From assembly GCF_003144245.1 (NCBI RefSeq), contig NW_020289976.1:806001-870000 (forward strand): 64,000 nt of DNA. The letters run 5' to 3'. Origin of the DNA: Jaminaea rosea. Taxonomy: Eukaryota; Basidiomycota; Exobasidiomycetes; Microstromatales. Below are positions 32,777-41,992 of the stretch, one piece after another (positions within the stretch are counted from its first letter, which is position 1; each line of letters begins with the position of its first letter). The position numbers and the translations under genes are program-made. The notes below the pieces were generated by a model. That model saw only the letters and a program-made list of their open reading frames with translations, searched no databases and had not been told where the DNA came from.

Positions 32777-33487
32777 CTATTGGGCGTGGGCTGACCACGA
32801 GTCGAGCCAAAGCGCCAGCGTTGCCTTGTCTTCGGCGGCTACACTCTTCACGGGCGGAGTTAGCGGTGAGCAGTAAAGCGCCAGGTCATCCTCTGCTCGC
32901 CTGGAAGAGAGCTTATTGTCCTCGACCTGTGCGTAGGCAAATGAATGGCGCTCGATCAACGCTACAACACATACATCGCCCTTCTGACACTCACCACGTT
33001 GTCCTGGTCCATGGTAAAGAACCCCAGTATTCCTCGATTCTCTCCGCTGCCGTCGTAGGTAGTCACCCCGTCCTCACTCCAGTTCCAGTCCCACGCCGCC
33101 TCAAAGCCACATCCAGTCACATTGCCGTGGCCACGATGGTCAAGAACGTACGCTGTGATGTATGTGCCGGGAATGGGACCGGAGGTGTTGATGCCGACGC
33201 CAGAAATTCGTATTGTGCGGCCGACACTGCGGCAAGGAGGCACCAAGCAAAAGGGTTCGAAGGCTTTTGGGACGTGTGGAACTGACATCACCGCGTACTG
33301 ACAAGATGCAGCCTTGCACGCCTAGGGAACAGATCGTCCCGTAGTCCGGGCTCGCATTGCCTGTTGGAGGGAGAGGGTGCTGGCGTGAGAAGACCGTGCT
33401 GCAGCGCAGCGGCCACGCCTCATTAGGGAGAGCGCTCGAAAGGTTCCCCTTCATCAGAAAAGCAGACACGAGATTTCTGAGCAGCAT
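32777..33487 (-). CDS. Divergent third member of the secreted four-cysteine family, paralogue C
   Basis: Exons 33487-33303, 33226-32995 and 32926-32777 give 188 residues. The family core is recognisable although divergent: ICSLGVQGC (same C-x6-C spacing as A and B), GRTIRISGVGINTSG, VTGCGFEAAWDW, TTYDGSGENRGIL and a closing EDDLALYC. It then carries a 34-residue tail rich in Ala and Leu. The phase-2 intron after the second Cys is at the same place as in A and B. The intron between GRLQ and AWF is absent. The N terminus (MLLRNLVSAFLMKGNLSSA) is a weaker signal peptide than in A or B; the frame is open further upstream, so a missed first exon is possible. Function unknown. Confidence 0.6.
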
Positions 33488-33778
33488 GATGGCTGACAGT
33501 AGGTAGGTAGAGGAAGGCAGTGCGGCGGAACAGAGGTAAGCTTTGGCTCGAAGTACCAGTCTCGACACAGCAGGTGCAAGAACCCTTCAGCCCTACCAGT
33601 GAGAGCGAGAAAAAGATTTCATGTTACGATTGAACCGAGCAGCTGACTTTCTGCGTGATCATTGCGGCTGAAACCCAAGACCGACCAATTTGAACAACGT
33701 ACCGACATGATAGGAGCTGCGCTGCCGTCAGACGGCGGGTTCAAGCCCAATTACGCAGTGCGTACGTTATCGCTGATG
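33488..33778. other. Spacer upstream of paralogue C
   Basis: About 290 bases with the promoter of C and no gene seen. A GGTTCAAGCCC string near 33739 looks like a tRNA B box but no cloverleaf forms around it. Confidence 0.4.
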
Positions 33779-34538
33779 CTAAGTCCGCGGTTTCGGCAAG
33801 CCCCTCGCCCCCATCGTAGGCCCGTGACCTCCGCGAACGGGCATCGCTGCCTGGTGTCTACCTTCACGCGCCTGCTGAATCGCCTTGTCGCTGCCTGAAT
33901 GAGTCGCACGTCCTGGTTCACCAATGCACCACGCTGTCAATATGCTTCCTCTTGCCCTGCTCGCCAACGCACTTCGAGTCATCTCACCTGATCTAGGCAC
34001 CCAAGGCTTGGACCGACGTGCCATTGGTCTGCGGGACTTTGGAGGGCCAGATGAGGCGACGGCTGTCGATGATTCTCCTCTAGCTGGCTTGTCGTCGATG
34101 TCCAGTGACGTTGACCAAGGGCGCCAGACAGGATCGCCTGACTGATGCGGTGCCGCCCTAGTAGCAGCTTGCTCAGGGGCCGGCGACGAGACCTTAGCTC
34201 GAAGCTTGCCCTGGACAGGGAGCAGCCCCGCTGTTGAGGCTTCACCGCTCGCGTCGATCAATCTCTTTCGCTTCGTAAGAGTCTGAACGACACGATCATG
34301 AGGACGCGCCGCAGCGTCCCTTCGCTGCAGCTCGTCTTCCTCCTCTTTTGGCCATCGAAAGATTGCAAAGCCAGAGATGTCGAGATACTCCGTTGTCAAG
34401 TCGTCGATCAAACTTCTATCGTCATCGTCATCGTCGTCATCGTCGTCATCATCGTCATCCTCCTTCCCCGTCTGCGCGGCAGGAAGTGGCGTCCACCTCG
34501 CGTATGTAGCGCCTCCCTTCTTCCCTTTGGCACTCTGC
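33779..34538 (-). CDS. Uncharacterised protein with a poly-Asp run, 5' end unresolved
   Basis: An open minus-strand frame runs from a likely splice acceptor (CGCAG at about 34539-34543) to a stop at 33779. It reads SAKGKKGGATYARWTPLPAA, then a run of about a dozen Asp, then RSLIDDLTTEYLDISGFAIF and RWPKEEEDELQRRD. The rest is basic and Ser/Pro/Arg-rich. The LTTEYLDISGFAIFRW segment looks like real, structured protein, but I do not recognise the family. No ATG opens this frame before the acceptor, so a first exon must lie upstream, between about 34560 and 34860, or the gene is broken. The coding call rests mainly on composition. Confidence 0.4.
34418..34458. repeat. Trinucleotide repeat coding for poly-Asp
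   Basis: Interrupted GTC/ATC triplets (GAC/GAT on the minus strand) code for the acidic run of the uncharacterised minus-strand protein. Confidence 0.6.
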
Positions 34539-34858
34539 GCTCACTGGGCTGGGTAGAGGAAGGTCTCATTGAATGAGATGTACGCAGGCTACATTCGGTG
34601 AAGTTGAGTGCCAATGAGGTCGACGAAGACGTTCATCTTATGATCACGAGTGAGCATGATGAATCGCCAGCGCTCCCGCTCATCAGCTGCGAGCGGCCTT
34701 AACGCGAAGGCAACAGCGCAGCAGCTCTCCGACGTATCGCCGTGAGAGGATGATGGACGAATCAAATTTCAGGTTCGGTGACAATTAAGGAAACACAGGG
34801 AAGGGGCATGCTGATTGCTCGCTCGTTTCACTCTTCCCACCGCCCTCACGTATCGTGA

Positions 34859-36565
34859 CTAGATGAAGGGCATGAACCGAATTCCCCCATACTCATCAAC
34901 GGCACCAAAGCCTGACTCGGAGAGGGGGATGCGAGGCGCGTAGTCACGGCTGGCAGTGGAAGGGGAGGTGCCGGGGCGGGGACGTGGGTGACGAGAATTC
35001 TGGTCTGTGCCCAAGGCCGTAAGAGGGCGTCGCGGGCGAATAGGCAGTGACTCGTTTCGAAGACGTCGTAGGAGGCGGAGACGACGGTTTGGATGAGAGG
35101 TGTTGCTGTCTGTTGTGGCACGCTGTCCGGAAGACTCGACGATGTACGTGGCGTGAGGGACGGCCGCAGTCGTCAGTGCGCTCGGTACCTGCTCAATGCC
35201 ATTGCCTGTGTCCCTGGCCTCAAGCAGCTGCTGGCGCCGGGCTCTCTTGCGGGCTTGGTACTCCTCAAACCTCTGGCTGAGGATCAGACGCCTCCACGAG
35301 GTCGAGGTGGAAGGCCTACTGCCAGCTGTGGAGCGCGAGGGTAGCTGCAGCGACCCGCTGACGCCGACCAAGTCGCTGCTCTGGGTCGATGCTTGTGCTT
35401 GAGTTGCGATGAGACCCGACTGCTGAGACGCACTGGTGCTGGCCGCAGGCTGATCGAGCTCGTCTTGGGCGTCATTGTTCTCAGGCTGGAGGTCCTGTCG
35501 GCAGAGCGGGCAGCTGCGATGCTGCGAGAGCCATTCATCAATGCAGGTCGCGTGATAAAGATGGTTCCCCGTGCAGGGTAGATGACGAAGCTGCGAGGAC
35601 GAGCACGGCGAACAGTCAGCCAGATTGATTCCTGAATGCGCGTAGGCCACTTACGATCTCGCCGTCACCAAAGTCGTCGGTGCAGATGGGGCAAGTCGTC
35701 TGAGAGGCGAGCGTAGACTGAATAGACTCGAGAGAAGCTGCCGTTTTGCGCTTCAGGCGATGAGGCGAACCTCCACAGCTATTAGAACGATTGCTGCCCT
35801 CGTCGTGACCAACCCCAGATGTACACAGGGGCGTAGGAAAGCTCCGAGCTCGATGAGCGGTCAAGGGGTGGCGACGTGCTGTCATGAAGTCAACGGAAGC
35901 AGCTCGACGAGCGGCAATACCTGTGTCATCGTCGGTCTTGACGATGGCATTGCTCATCTCGACTGCTTCTGTGTCTCCAACTTGATCCTCGATCTCGCGG
36001 GGTGCAGTGCTTTGAGGCGCACGCCAGACGAAAGTAGGAAAGGTTGCGAGTATCTGGACAGGCGAGAAGGTACGGCCGAGTAGGCTCAGCGCAAGGCCGA
36101 GGCTCCGTCGAGTAGAAGACGTTTTACGTACAGATGTCGCGATGCCCCGAGATTGAGCTGACTGCGACCCGGCATCGTCGCCTGCGCCAGTGCGTCGTCG
36201 AGGAACCAAGTCAGGGACATCGATATCTCCTGCTTCGAAGTCGCGCTGGGACTAATGTCGAGAATGTCGAGGAAGAGCAGCAACGTGAGTCAGCAACCTG
36301 TGCTTGACGGGCCGCTCAATTCATTGTCACCCACCAACCGGTGCATGACTGCAAAGAGGATACAGAAGGCGCCAACGCAGCCAACAACTCCCTGCGATGG
36401 GCAGGAGACAGAATGCTAGAGATTAGTGGCAGAGCCCACAGCGGACGAGGATTGACTTCTCACGAGGACGATGGCCAAAGCTTCGGTCGAAACGGTCAGT
36501 GCATGGACCTGCTTAGCACTATCGTCTGGGACGATCGTAGGCGTGTCAGTGATGTTGGCGCTCAT
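34859..36565 (-). CDS. Membrane-anchored RING-H2 E3 ubiquitin ligase
   Basis: Five exons: 36565-36464, 36391-36335, 36245-36132, 36053-35655 and 35590-34859. They give 467 residues. A short N-terminal segment with an NIT glycosylation site is followed by a membrane helix made across the first splice (ALAIVLGVVGCVGAFCILFAV). The juxtamembrane element SRGIATSILATFPTFVWRAP, restored by splicing, matches the GL/I-x3-(V/I)L-x-x-(F/I)P pattern before the RING in ATL-like ligases. The RING-H2 finger reads TCPICTDDFGDGEILRHLPC (C-x2-C), then GNHLYHATCIDEWL and CPLCRQ. A disordered C-terminal half follows. Such proteins ubiquitinate membrane cargo in the secretory/endosomal system; the target is unknown. 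The gene is divergent to the cyclophilin. Confidence 0.88.
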
Positions 36566-37128
36566 CCTGGGCGGCGGCTGGCAGCCTGAGGCCAAAGGCG
36601 AGCGAGCGGATGACAGAAGGAAGAGAACAGTCACAGGGCAGTGAGATATCTACTCTGGATGGGCCTGTGGCAATGCACGGCGATCCACAGTACGGCATCG
36701 ACAATCCGTCGGGCCGCTACAATGCTCCCATGGCAATTGCCGCGCCCTCGCCCACCCTCAGGTCCCGACGTGCGAGTCGGCCTCGCGCATCGCCTCCTGA
36801 GAGCCAGCGATAGTGCTTGCCAGCAAGAGCGAATGGAGATGCGACCTCGCAACACTGATGGCCATTGATTGTTGGATTCTCTTGTCGCAGCTATGGTCGT
36901 GCATCGTTGTTGTAGCCGTCCAGACTACGTACCATAGAGCGTTTGAGCCCTGTTGGACTCGCTTGGCATCGCGGGCGCGCAGAACAAGCGCCCTCTGGCC
37001 CGCCGCCGCCAGCGGCAAGCGGGGATGGCTTTGCTGCGTGGGCGCCTAGGAGGCCGTCCGTCCGCCCTCTGGCTCGCCCGCTCGCTCCTTCCTACTTCCC
37101 CCCATCACCATCTCATTTCTTCGTCATC
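36566..37128. other. Bidirectional promoter region RING ligase / ER cyclophilin
   Basis: About 560 bases between divergent start codons. No clear element or gene is seen. An open frame extends upstream of the cyclophilin ATG but lacks its signal peptide. Confidence 0.4.
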
Positions 37129-37918
37129 ATGAGGGCTGCATCACATCTTCTCAGCCTCGTCGTCTCAGCGGTGGCAATCATTCTTGCCCTGTCCACCTCA
37201 TCAGTGCAGGCTGCTCCGGACACGACGTGCACAAATACCGTCTACTTTGACATTGCTCACGGCTCCAAGGATGTAGGACGAGTAAGTTGCAGTCGAAGGC
37301 GTAGTGATGGGCATGCGACTCAAGCTGACCTTCTCGATACTTCTCTGCCTGCAGATCACCATGTGCATGTACGGCAAGGTCGTCCCCAAGACCGTCGAGA
37401 ACTTTGTGCAGCTGGCCACCGGCAAGCCTGGCTTTGGCTACGAGGGATCCATCTTCCACCGGTGAGCGAGCGCAGTCGCGAATAAGCTGTCCTAGCCCCT
37501 GTCCCTTGCTGACGACGAGTCTCACAACGCCATGCTCAGCGTCATCAACAACTTCATGATTCAGGGTGGTGACTTCACGGATGGCAACGGCCGCGGAGGC
37601 AAGTCAATCTACGGAAGCCGTTTCGCGGATGAGAACTTCGACCTCAAACACGAGGGGCCAGGTGTCCTGTCGATGGCCAACGCAGGCCGTGACACCAATG
37701 GCTCGCAATTCTTCATCTGCACTGTCAAGACTGGATGGCTTGATGGCAAGCACGTCGTCTTCGGCCGCGTCCTCTCTGGAATGGACGTCGTCAAGTACAT
37801 CGAGAGCGTCCCCAAGAGTTTCGGAGACAAGCCTTCGGAAGACGTCAAGATCAAGAAGAGCGGCGAGCTGACTGCCGCCGAAGCTGCAGCGGTGCGTGGC
37901 GGTCACGAGGAGCTCTGA
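37129..37918 (+). CDS. CPR2: ER-lumenal cyclophilin (peptidyl-prolyl isomerase B), soluble HEEL form
   Basis: Exons 37129-37281, 37355-37461 and 37540-37918 give 212 residues. The signal peptide ([20 protein letters not shown], cleaved near VQAAP) directs it to the ER, where it catalyses prolyl isomerisation during folding. The cyclophilin domain is complete: [31 protein letters not shown] (with the catalytic Arg in FHR), [35 protein letters not shown] and the Trp in [13 protein letters not shown]. This form ends GGHEEL, an HDEL-type retention signal. The last part of the exon also acts as an intron in an alternative form listed separately. CypB is the closest family; the yeast symbol is approximate. 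Confidence 0.92.
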
Positions 37919-38390
37919 TTGCATCGAAGGGAGCAGGTCGAGGAGGATGAGGACGGATAGGAGGAGGGCTGCGATAGGAGGGAGAGGGGCGGGGGGTCAA
38001 AATGTCTTCAGTTGCAATGCAAAAGTCAATCTGACACTTCTACTACTCGCTCTCTGGCCGCCGTCACAGCCTGCACCCGCCATCCAACCCATCGCTGGCG
38101 TAGAGGTTGGACCAGTGGGCACGACGCCGATCAATCAAGAGGGCTCGCTGCAGGAGATTGCCCACAAGATTGCAGAAATTCAGTCATCGGCAGCGGCCGC
38201 TGCTACCTCGCACAAGCTCGAACATTGGCAGTCACCCGGAGACATGAGCCTACTCGAGACGCTCGTCGTGGTCTTCTTTGTGTTTGGTTCCTTCTTCATG
38301 TTGGCGTATGTCGGCCACCGACAGGGCTGGTGGGGAGGCAAGGACTCCAAGGGAAAGTACGAGGGCTTGCCTACCAGTCGTAGCGACTAG
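37129..38390 (+). CDS. Alternative, membrane-anchored form of the ER cyclophilin
   Basis: Same first exons, but the third ends at 37891 (donor GTGCGT) and a fourth runs 38070-38390, giving 310 residues. The skipped 178-bp intron contains the HEEL codons and stop. It ends with a CTGAC branch site, a pyrimidine tract and CACAG. The fourth exon stays in phase and reads [20 protein letters not shown], a Lys/Glu-containing helix, then a clear membrane segment ([21 protein letters not shown]) and a short basic tail [16 protein letters not shown]. The isomerase would thus be tethered to the membrane, facing the lumen, instead of being retained by the KDEL receptor. The junction fits GT-AG rules and phase but no transcript data are available here. 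Confidence 0.65.
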
Positions 38391-38958
38391 GCCTTCTTCT
38401 GCATGTTCATATATATTTCCTGTTCCGGCTCGCCCATGGTCGTACCAATGCCAGTCTCACGGTACCCTCTCTCGCCCACCACTTCCTCCGCCATCGAGTA
38501 CCACGCCCGCTTGACGCCCCGCTCTGTCCTCAGTCAGCCCAGCTCGCCGGCCGCCGACTTGCTCTGCTCTCTGCTCTGCGCTGCGCTGCCTCCACCATGT
38601 TGCGCCTTTGTCCGTCGACGCTGCAGCTGCCGCGGCGTGGGACGGCATCAAAGCAGAGGAGGCGGAAGCAGCGGCTGCTTGCCTTGACACGAAAGCAAGC
38701 GCGGGGGGACGAGTCCAAATCGAAATCAAGGCCGATCGACGGCCGGGGGGCAAGGCAAGGGAGGGGGAATGAGAGGCCAAAGTCTCATCCCGATCCACTC
38801 GTCCTATCTCACCACCAAATCGCGTCGTTGTCTTCGCTGTTCCTCCTTCTGCCCCTGAGATTCTGCTCGACTCGATCTCGTTCCAGCTCGCCACATTTGG
38901 CTGCATATAGTCGCAGCTGTTGCCCGGCCCGCCGCCCCACCTCCGCCCCTCGTCCAGT
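38391..38958. other. Intergenic region
   Basis: About 570 bases: the 3' flank of the cyclophilin and the promoter of the next gene. Long pyrimidine-rich stretches (38780-38950). No gene. Confidence 0.4.
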
Positions 38959-40143
38959 ATGGTAACCTCTCGCTCGACCTCGCCGGCCATGTCCATCCTA
39001 CCGGCCCTGCCTTCCAACACCATTCAACAGCCTCAGCCTCGACGGCCTCGAAAAGTCGGCGCATTTCGCTCTCCTCTTGCCTCGTCAGATGGTAACAGCA
39101 ACGCAGCTGGGCGCAGCACCGGCGAGGGAGGCGACAGCTCCGCTCGCCCGACTGCCGCCGGCTCCTCGTCCTCATCCAGTAGCCCGCGCTACAGTCCCTA
39201 CCCAACTCCCGTGGCCCTCTTCCAGCTTCTCGACACCAGCAGCACGAAAGAGTCCGAGCATCTCCTCGCGCCCTACAATACCCGATACCCCGGCGCACCA
39301 GGGACGGCACTCTTCAAAGCACGCGAAGCGGCAGCCAAGCAAGCCCTCGCAGCGAGGCGTGAGGCGGAGAAGCGACAACGCGAGAAGGACGAGCTGGTCA
39401 GGCTGGGTGTGGGCGAGAAGATGGGGAAGCGCGCCAGGGACTCCGTCAAGAGGAGCGAAAGCCCGTATCCTGCCGGCAACGCTTCAGCTTCAACGAGCGC
39501 GGTGGGCACACCGGCCACGAGAAAGAGCGCTCGAGGGGGCAAGGCGGTGGCTGGGGAGAACCGACGCGGTCATGGTAGCAGGGGCAGCTCCGTGGCACGC
39601 AGCGTGAATGGTAGTGTGGGGCCTGACAGCATCCACGGGTCAGGGAGCGGCGATCTTCTCACGGTACCTGGGGCAACAGGGTCCACGAGCTCAAATGGCA
39701 GGGTGCGCCGGCCCATCTCTCGAGGTGCATCGCCCATACCTCTTACGGCTCATGCGAGCAACGGCAGCGCCGTTGAGCCGATGAATGGATCGTCGAGCTC
39801 TACGACACGTCGATCCGGCAAGAGTCCGGAGCAGCAGACCCCAGTCAAGACGAACGGAAGTGGCAACAGTGCTGGGGCAAGCGGGGGAGCGGGAGGTGGG
39901 GTTGGAGGTGTAGCTGCCCCGTCTGGCCCCTTGGCGGCTGCTTTGACTGCTCAACCCTTTCAGTCCAGCCCATTGGCAAGGGACAGTGTCAGTAGCTTTC
40001 CCTCGACGCCCGATGGTGGGGGCAATCTAGCAGTCGGAGGCAGGGGCGCGGAGAACCTTTCGCCTCCCGATGGAGCATCAGGGCGTCGCGCAGGGTCGCG
40101 CTCTCCAAGACTGGCGGCTAGGGAGCTGGCTGTCGTACGGTGA
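38959..40143 (+). CDS. Predicted intrinsically disordered protein of unknown function
   Basis: Single-exon frame of 394 residues from the ATG at 38959 (an in-frame ATG lies 39 bp upstream). Most of it is Ser/Gly/Pro/Ala-rich. The only region that looks ordered is about residues 80-150. There, YSPYPTPVALFQLLDTSSTK is followed by LAPYNTRYPGAPGTALFKAR and a helical, highly charged AAKQALAARREAEKRQREKD. The rest carries many S-P sites (possible CDK/MAPK phosphorylation), basic patches such as KRARDSVKR, and Ser/Asn/Gly repeats. I do not recognise it. Nuclear location is a guess from the basic patches. Confidence 0.6.
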   Translation: MVTSRSTSPAMSILPALPSNTIQQPQPRRPRKVGAFRSPLASSDGNSNAAGRSTGEGGDSSARPTAAGSSSSSSSPRYSPYPTPVALFQLLDTSSTKESEHLLAPYNTRYPGAPGTALFKAREAAAKQALAARREAEKRQREKDELVRLGVGEKMGKRARDSVKRSESPYPAGNASASTSAVGTPATRKSARGGKAVAGENRRGHGSRGSSVARSVNGSVGPDSIHGSGSGDLLTVPGATGSTSSNGRVRRPISRGASPIPLTAHASNGSAVEPMNGSSSSTTRRSGKSPEQQTPVKTNGSGNSAGASGGAGGGVGGVAAPSGPLAAALTAQPFQSSPLARDSVSSFPSTPDGGGNLAVGGRGAENLSPPDGASGRRAGSRSPRLAARELAVVR

Positions 40144-40241
40144 CGGGCGGACGGCATCGCAAGTCATCGTCTCCAGCCCAGGCTCGGCCACGCTGTTGTT
40201 CTACATTGTCTCTACTTCCTCGTGCGTCCCACCTTCGTATC

Positions 40242-40956
40242 CTACAGAATGCCACCTATCGAGTCTCCAAATCTCAAGGAGTGAGAAGCACCGCCTAGTG
40301 ATGGTCTCGTCTCTGCGGGTTTCGCGGCTGCAGGGAGCTCCACTGATGCGAGGATCAGATGCTTGACCTTATTAGGGAGGGAGAGAACCAGACGAAAGCA
40401 GTCCTTGCCTGTGCGAGCGATCATGCGAAGGTCGTAGGGTCCTCTGTCAGCTCGCGGACTCCAATCTGAGGGTACTAGGTCTCTCACCATTGAGGTAAAA
40501 GCTGTACATCCTCTTCTCTCTGATGAAACCCAAACGCTCGTAAAGCGCCAAGCTAGCCACATTGTCCACCTCTGTCTCCAGCACAACCTCGTCCGCCCCC
40601 ATTGGGATCATGGCAGCCATCGCCAGCTTCACAAGGTGCGAGGCGATCCCTTTACCCCTCCAATCAGGATGAACGCTGAGCATGGCAATGTAGCCTCGCA
40701 TCTTGCGTTCCCCCTTCAGGTGGCGATCGAGCTTGCATACTATCACGCCTGTTGGTGTATTGGTGGCAGCATCACGTGCGAGCCAACAGAGTTGGGGCCA
40801 CTGATTCAAGAAGTACCGGTACGTGTAGATGATGTAGGGCTCTGAGAGCTCTTTTTCGATCAAGGCCGCGATTGTCGGGAGTTCCAGCTCTGAGTGATAG
40901 GGCGAGTAGAGCATGCCTTCATGCCGCACAGCTGTCGCAATCTGGCCCGGGCCCAT
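40242..40956 (-). CDS. NAA30: N-alpha-acetyltransferase NatC catalytic subunit NAA30
   Basis: Exons 40956-40488 and 40408-40242 (79-bp intron) give 211 residues. NAA30 (yeast Mak3) is the catalytic subunit of NatC and acetylates N termini such as Met-Leu and Met-Ile at the ribosome. The diagnostic segment LSEPYIIYTYRYFLNQWPQL is present, followed by GVIVCKLD, the acetyl-CoA loop RGKGIASHLV and EVVLETEVDNVASLALYERLGF. Splicing restores the conserved end SFYLNGKDCFRLVL. After it comes an extra 40-residue tail. The ATG at 40956 lies 15 residues before MLYSPYHSEL, where the family alignment begins. A GT-AG pair at about 41033/40961 could be a 5' UTR intron or join a further upstream exon. Confidence 0.92.
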
Positions 40957-41992
40957 CACTGTGTCAGTGGTTCGGCGCCGACAAAATCAGACCGTGACCT
41001 CTGGCTGCCTTGGGAGCGGTCAGGCTCCGTACCTTTCAGCGCTGCACCGGTCAACAGCCTGCCGATCAGGGCTGATCTCGCGAGCCGGCCGGCGTGCCCT
41101 TCTTGACCTCCTCTTTGCCTTCTGTACCGGTAAGCTGTATTGCGGTGATCCTCGAAGGCGAGGGCGTATCTTGACGATCGATGTAGAGCCGCTCTCTGAC
41201 GTCGCGAGGAGGAGTCGAGCCGTTGGAGAGGCCGGCAGGCTCCTGCTCTGCCCCATTCGCCCTCTGCCACGCGGGCGGGAGCGGCCTCATGCGAGGCGGG
41301 CGGACGTCGCACATTCGATTCTCGCTCGGCCTCGTCTCTGTCCGCTCGTGCATGAAGCGGTCATTATTGGATGCGTTGAGCCGCCGGGCGGCTAGCATGG
41401 GGAAAGCCATGTTCGCTTGCTTCGCGTCTTCGATGCCATCCATCACCGCATCATCGTCCGACTCTCGACTTGAAGTCCAAGCCCAAGCCCATGTCAAAGC
41501 CAGTGACCAGTTGACTGGCCGAGAGCACGCCGGAACGACTCATCTCCCTCGACTCAGGGCGTAAGGCAGGCGGGCAGGCAGCAAGCAACGAAAGATCCGT
41601 CCCCTCTTTCTCGGCCGCGCCTGACTCAATTGCCTTTGCTCGAGTTCCCGCTTGAGCTCTCAAGCTCGTCAAATCGCCTTGCTTCCTCGAGAAAAAGACG
41701 GAGGATAGGTTAAGCGGCAATCTCACGTAGCGCACACCTCGAGTCGCCGCCTGCTCGCCTCGTCACTGATCAAGTTCAACGCGGAAACAGCAGGCTTCCA
41801 CGACCTTTGCCGGGTCCCCGCTGCGACTTTGTGTCGTGGGCATTACACTCCCTTGTGGGTCCGCTGCAGTTCGGGCAGGTTCTGAAGCTTAAAGGCAGGC
41901 CTTGAAAGTGGCGACCAATCCTCAACGCCCGCGGCCTCCCTTTGTCCAGCTCGACCGCAGCAGCAGCATCCCAGCCATCTTCACGCCCCGAA
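40957..41992. other. Divergent intergenic region NAA30 / G-alpha
   Basis: About 1 kb between divergent start codons. Several overlapping frames are open on both strands (for example 41497-41066 minus), but none shows a domain or clear start, so I treat the stretch as promoters and leaders. Confidence 0.35.

Noticed and set aside
33715-33775. tRNA-like B-box string GGTTCAAGCCC
   Set aside because: No acceptor or anticodon stem can be paired around it and no A box is in place.
36943-37128. Upstream start for the ER cyclophilin
   Set aside because: It would bury the signal peptide behind 62 Pro/Arg-rich residues; the ATG at 37129 gives a clean signal sequence.
37896-38390. Separate small membrane protein gene downstream of the cyclophilin
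   Set aside because: Its first part overlaps the cyclophilin 3' end, has no good start of its own, and joins it in phase at a consensus intron, so it fits better as an alternative last exon.
41066-41497. Small minus-strand gene upstream of NAA30
   Set aside because: Frames are open on both strands in the same place, with no conserved motif or good start; more likely leader or promoter.
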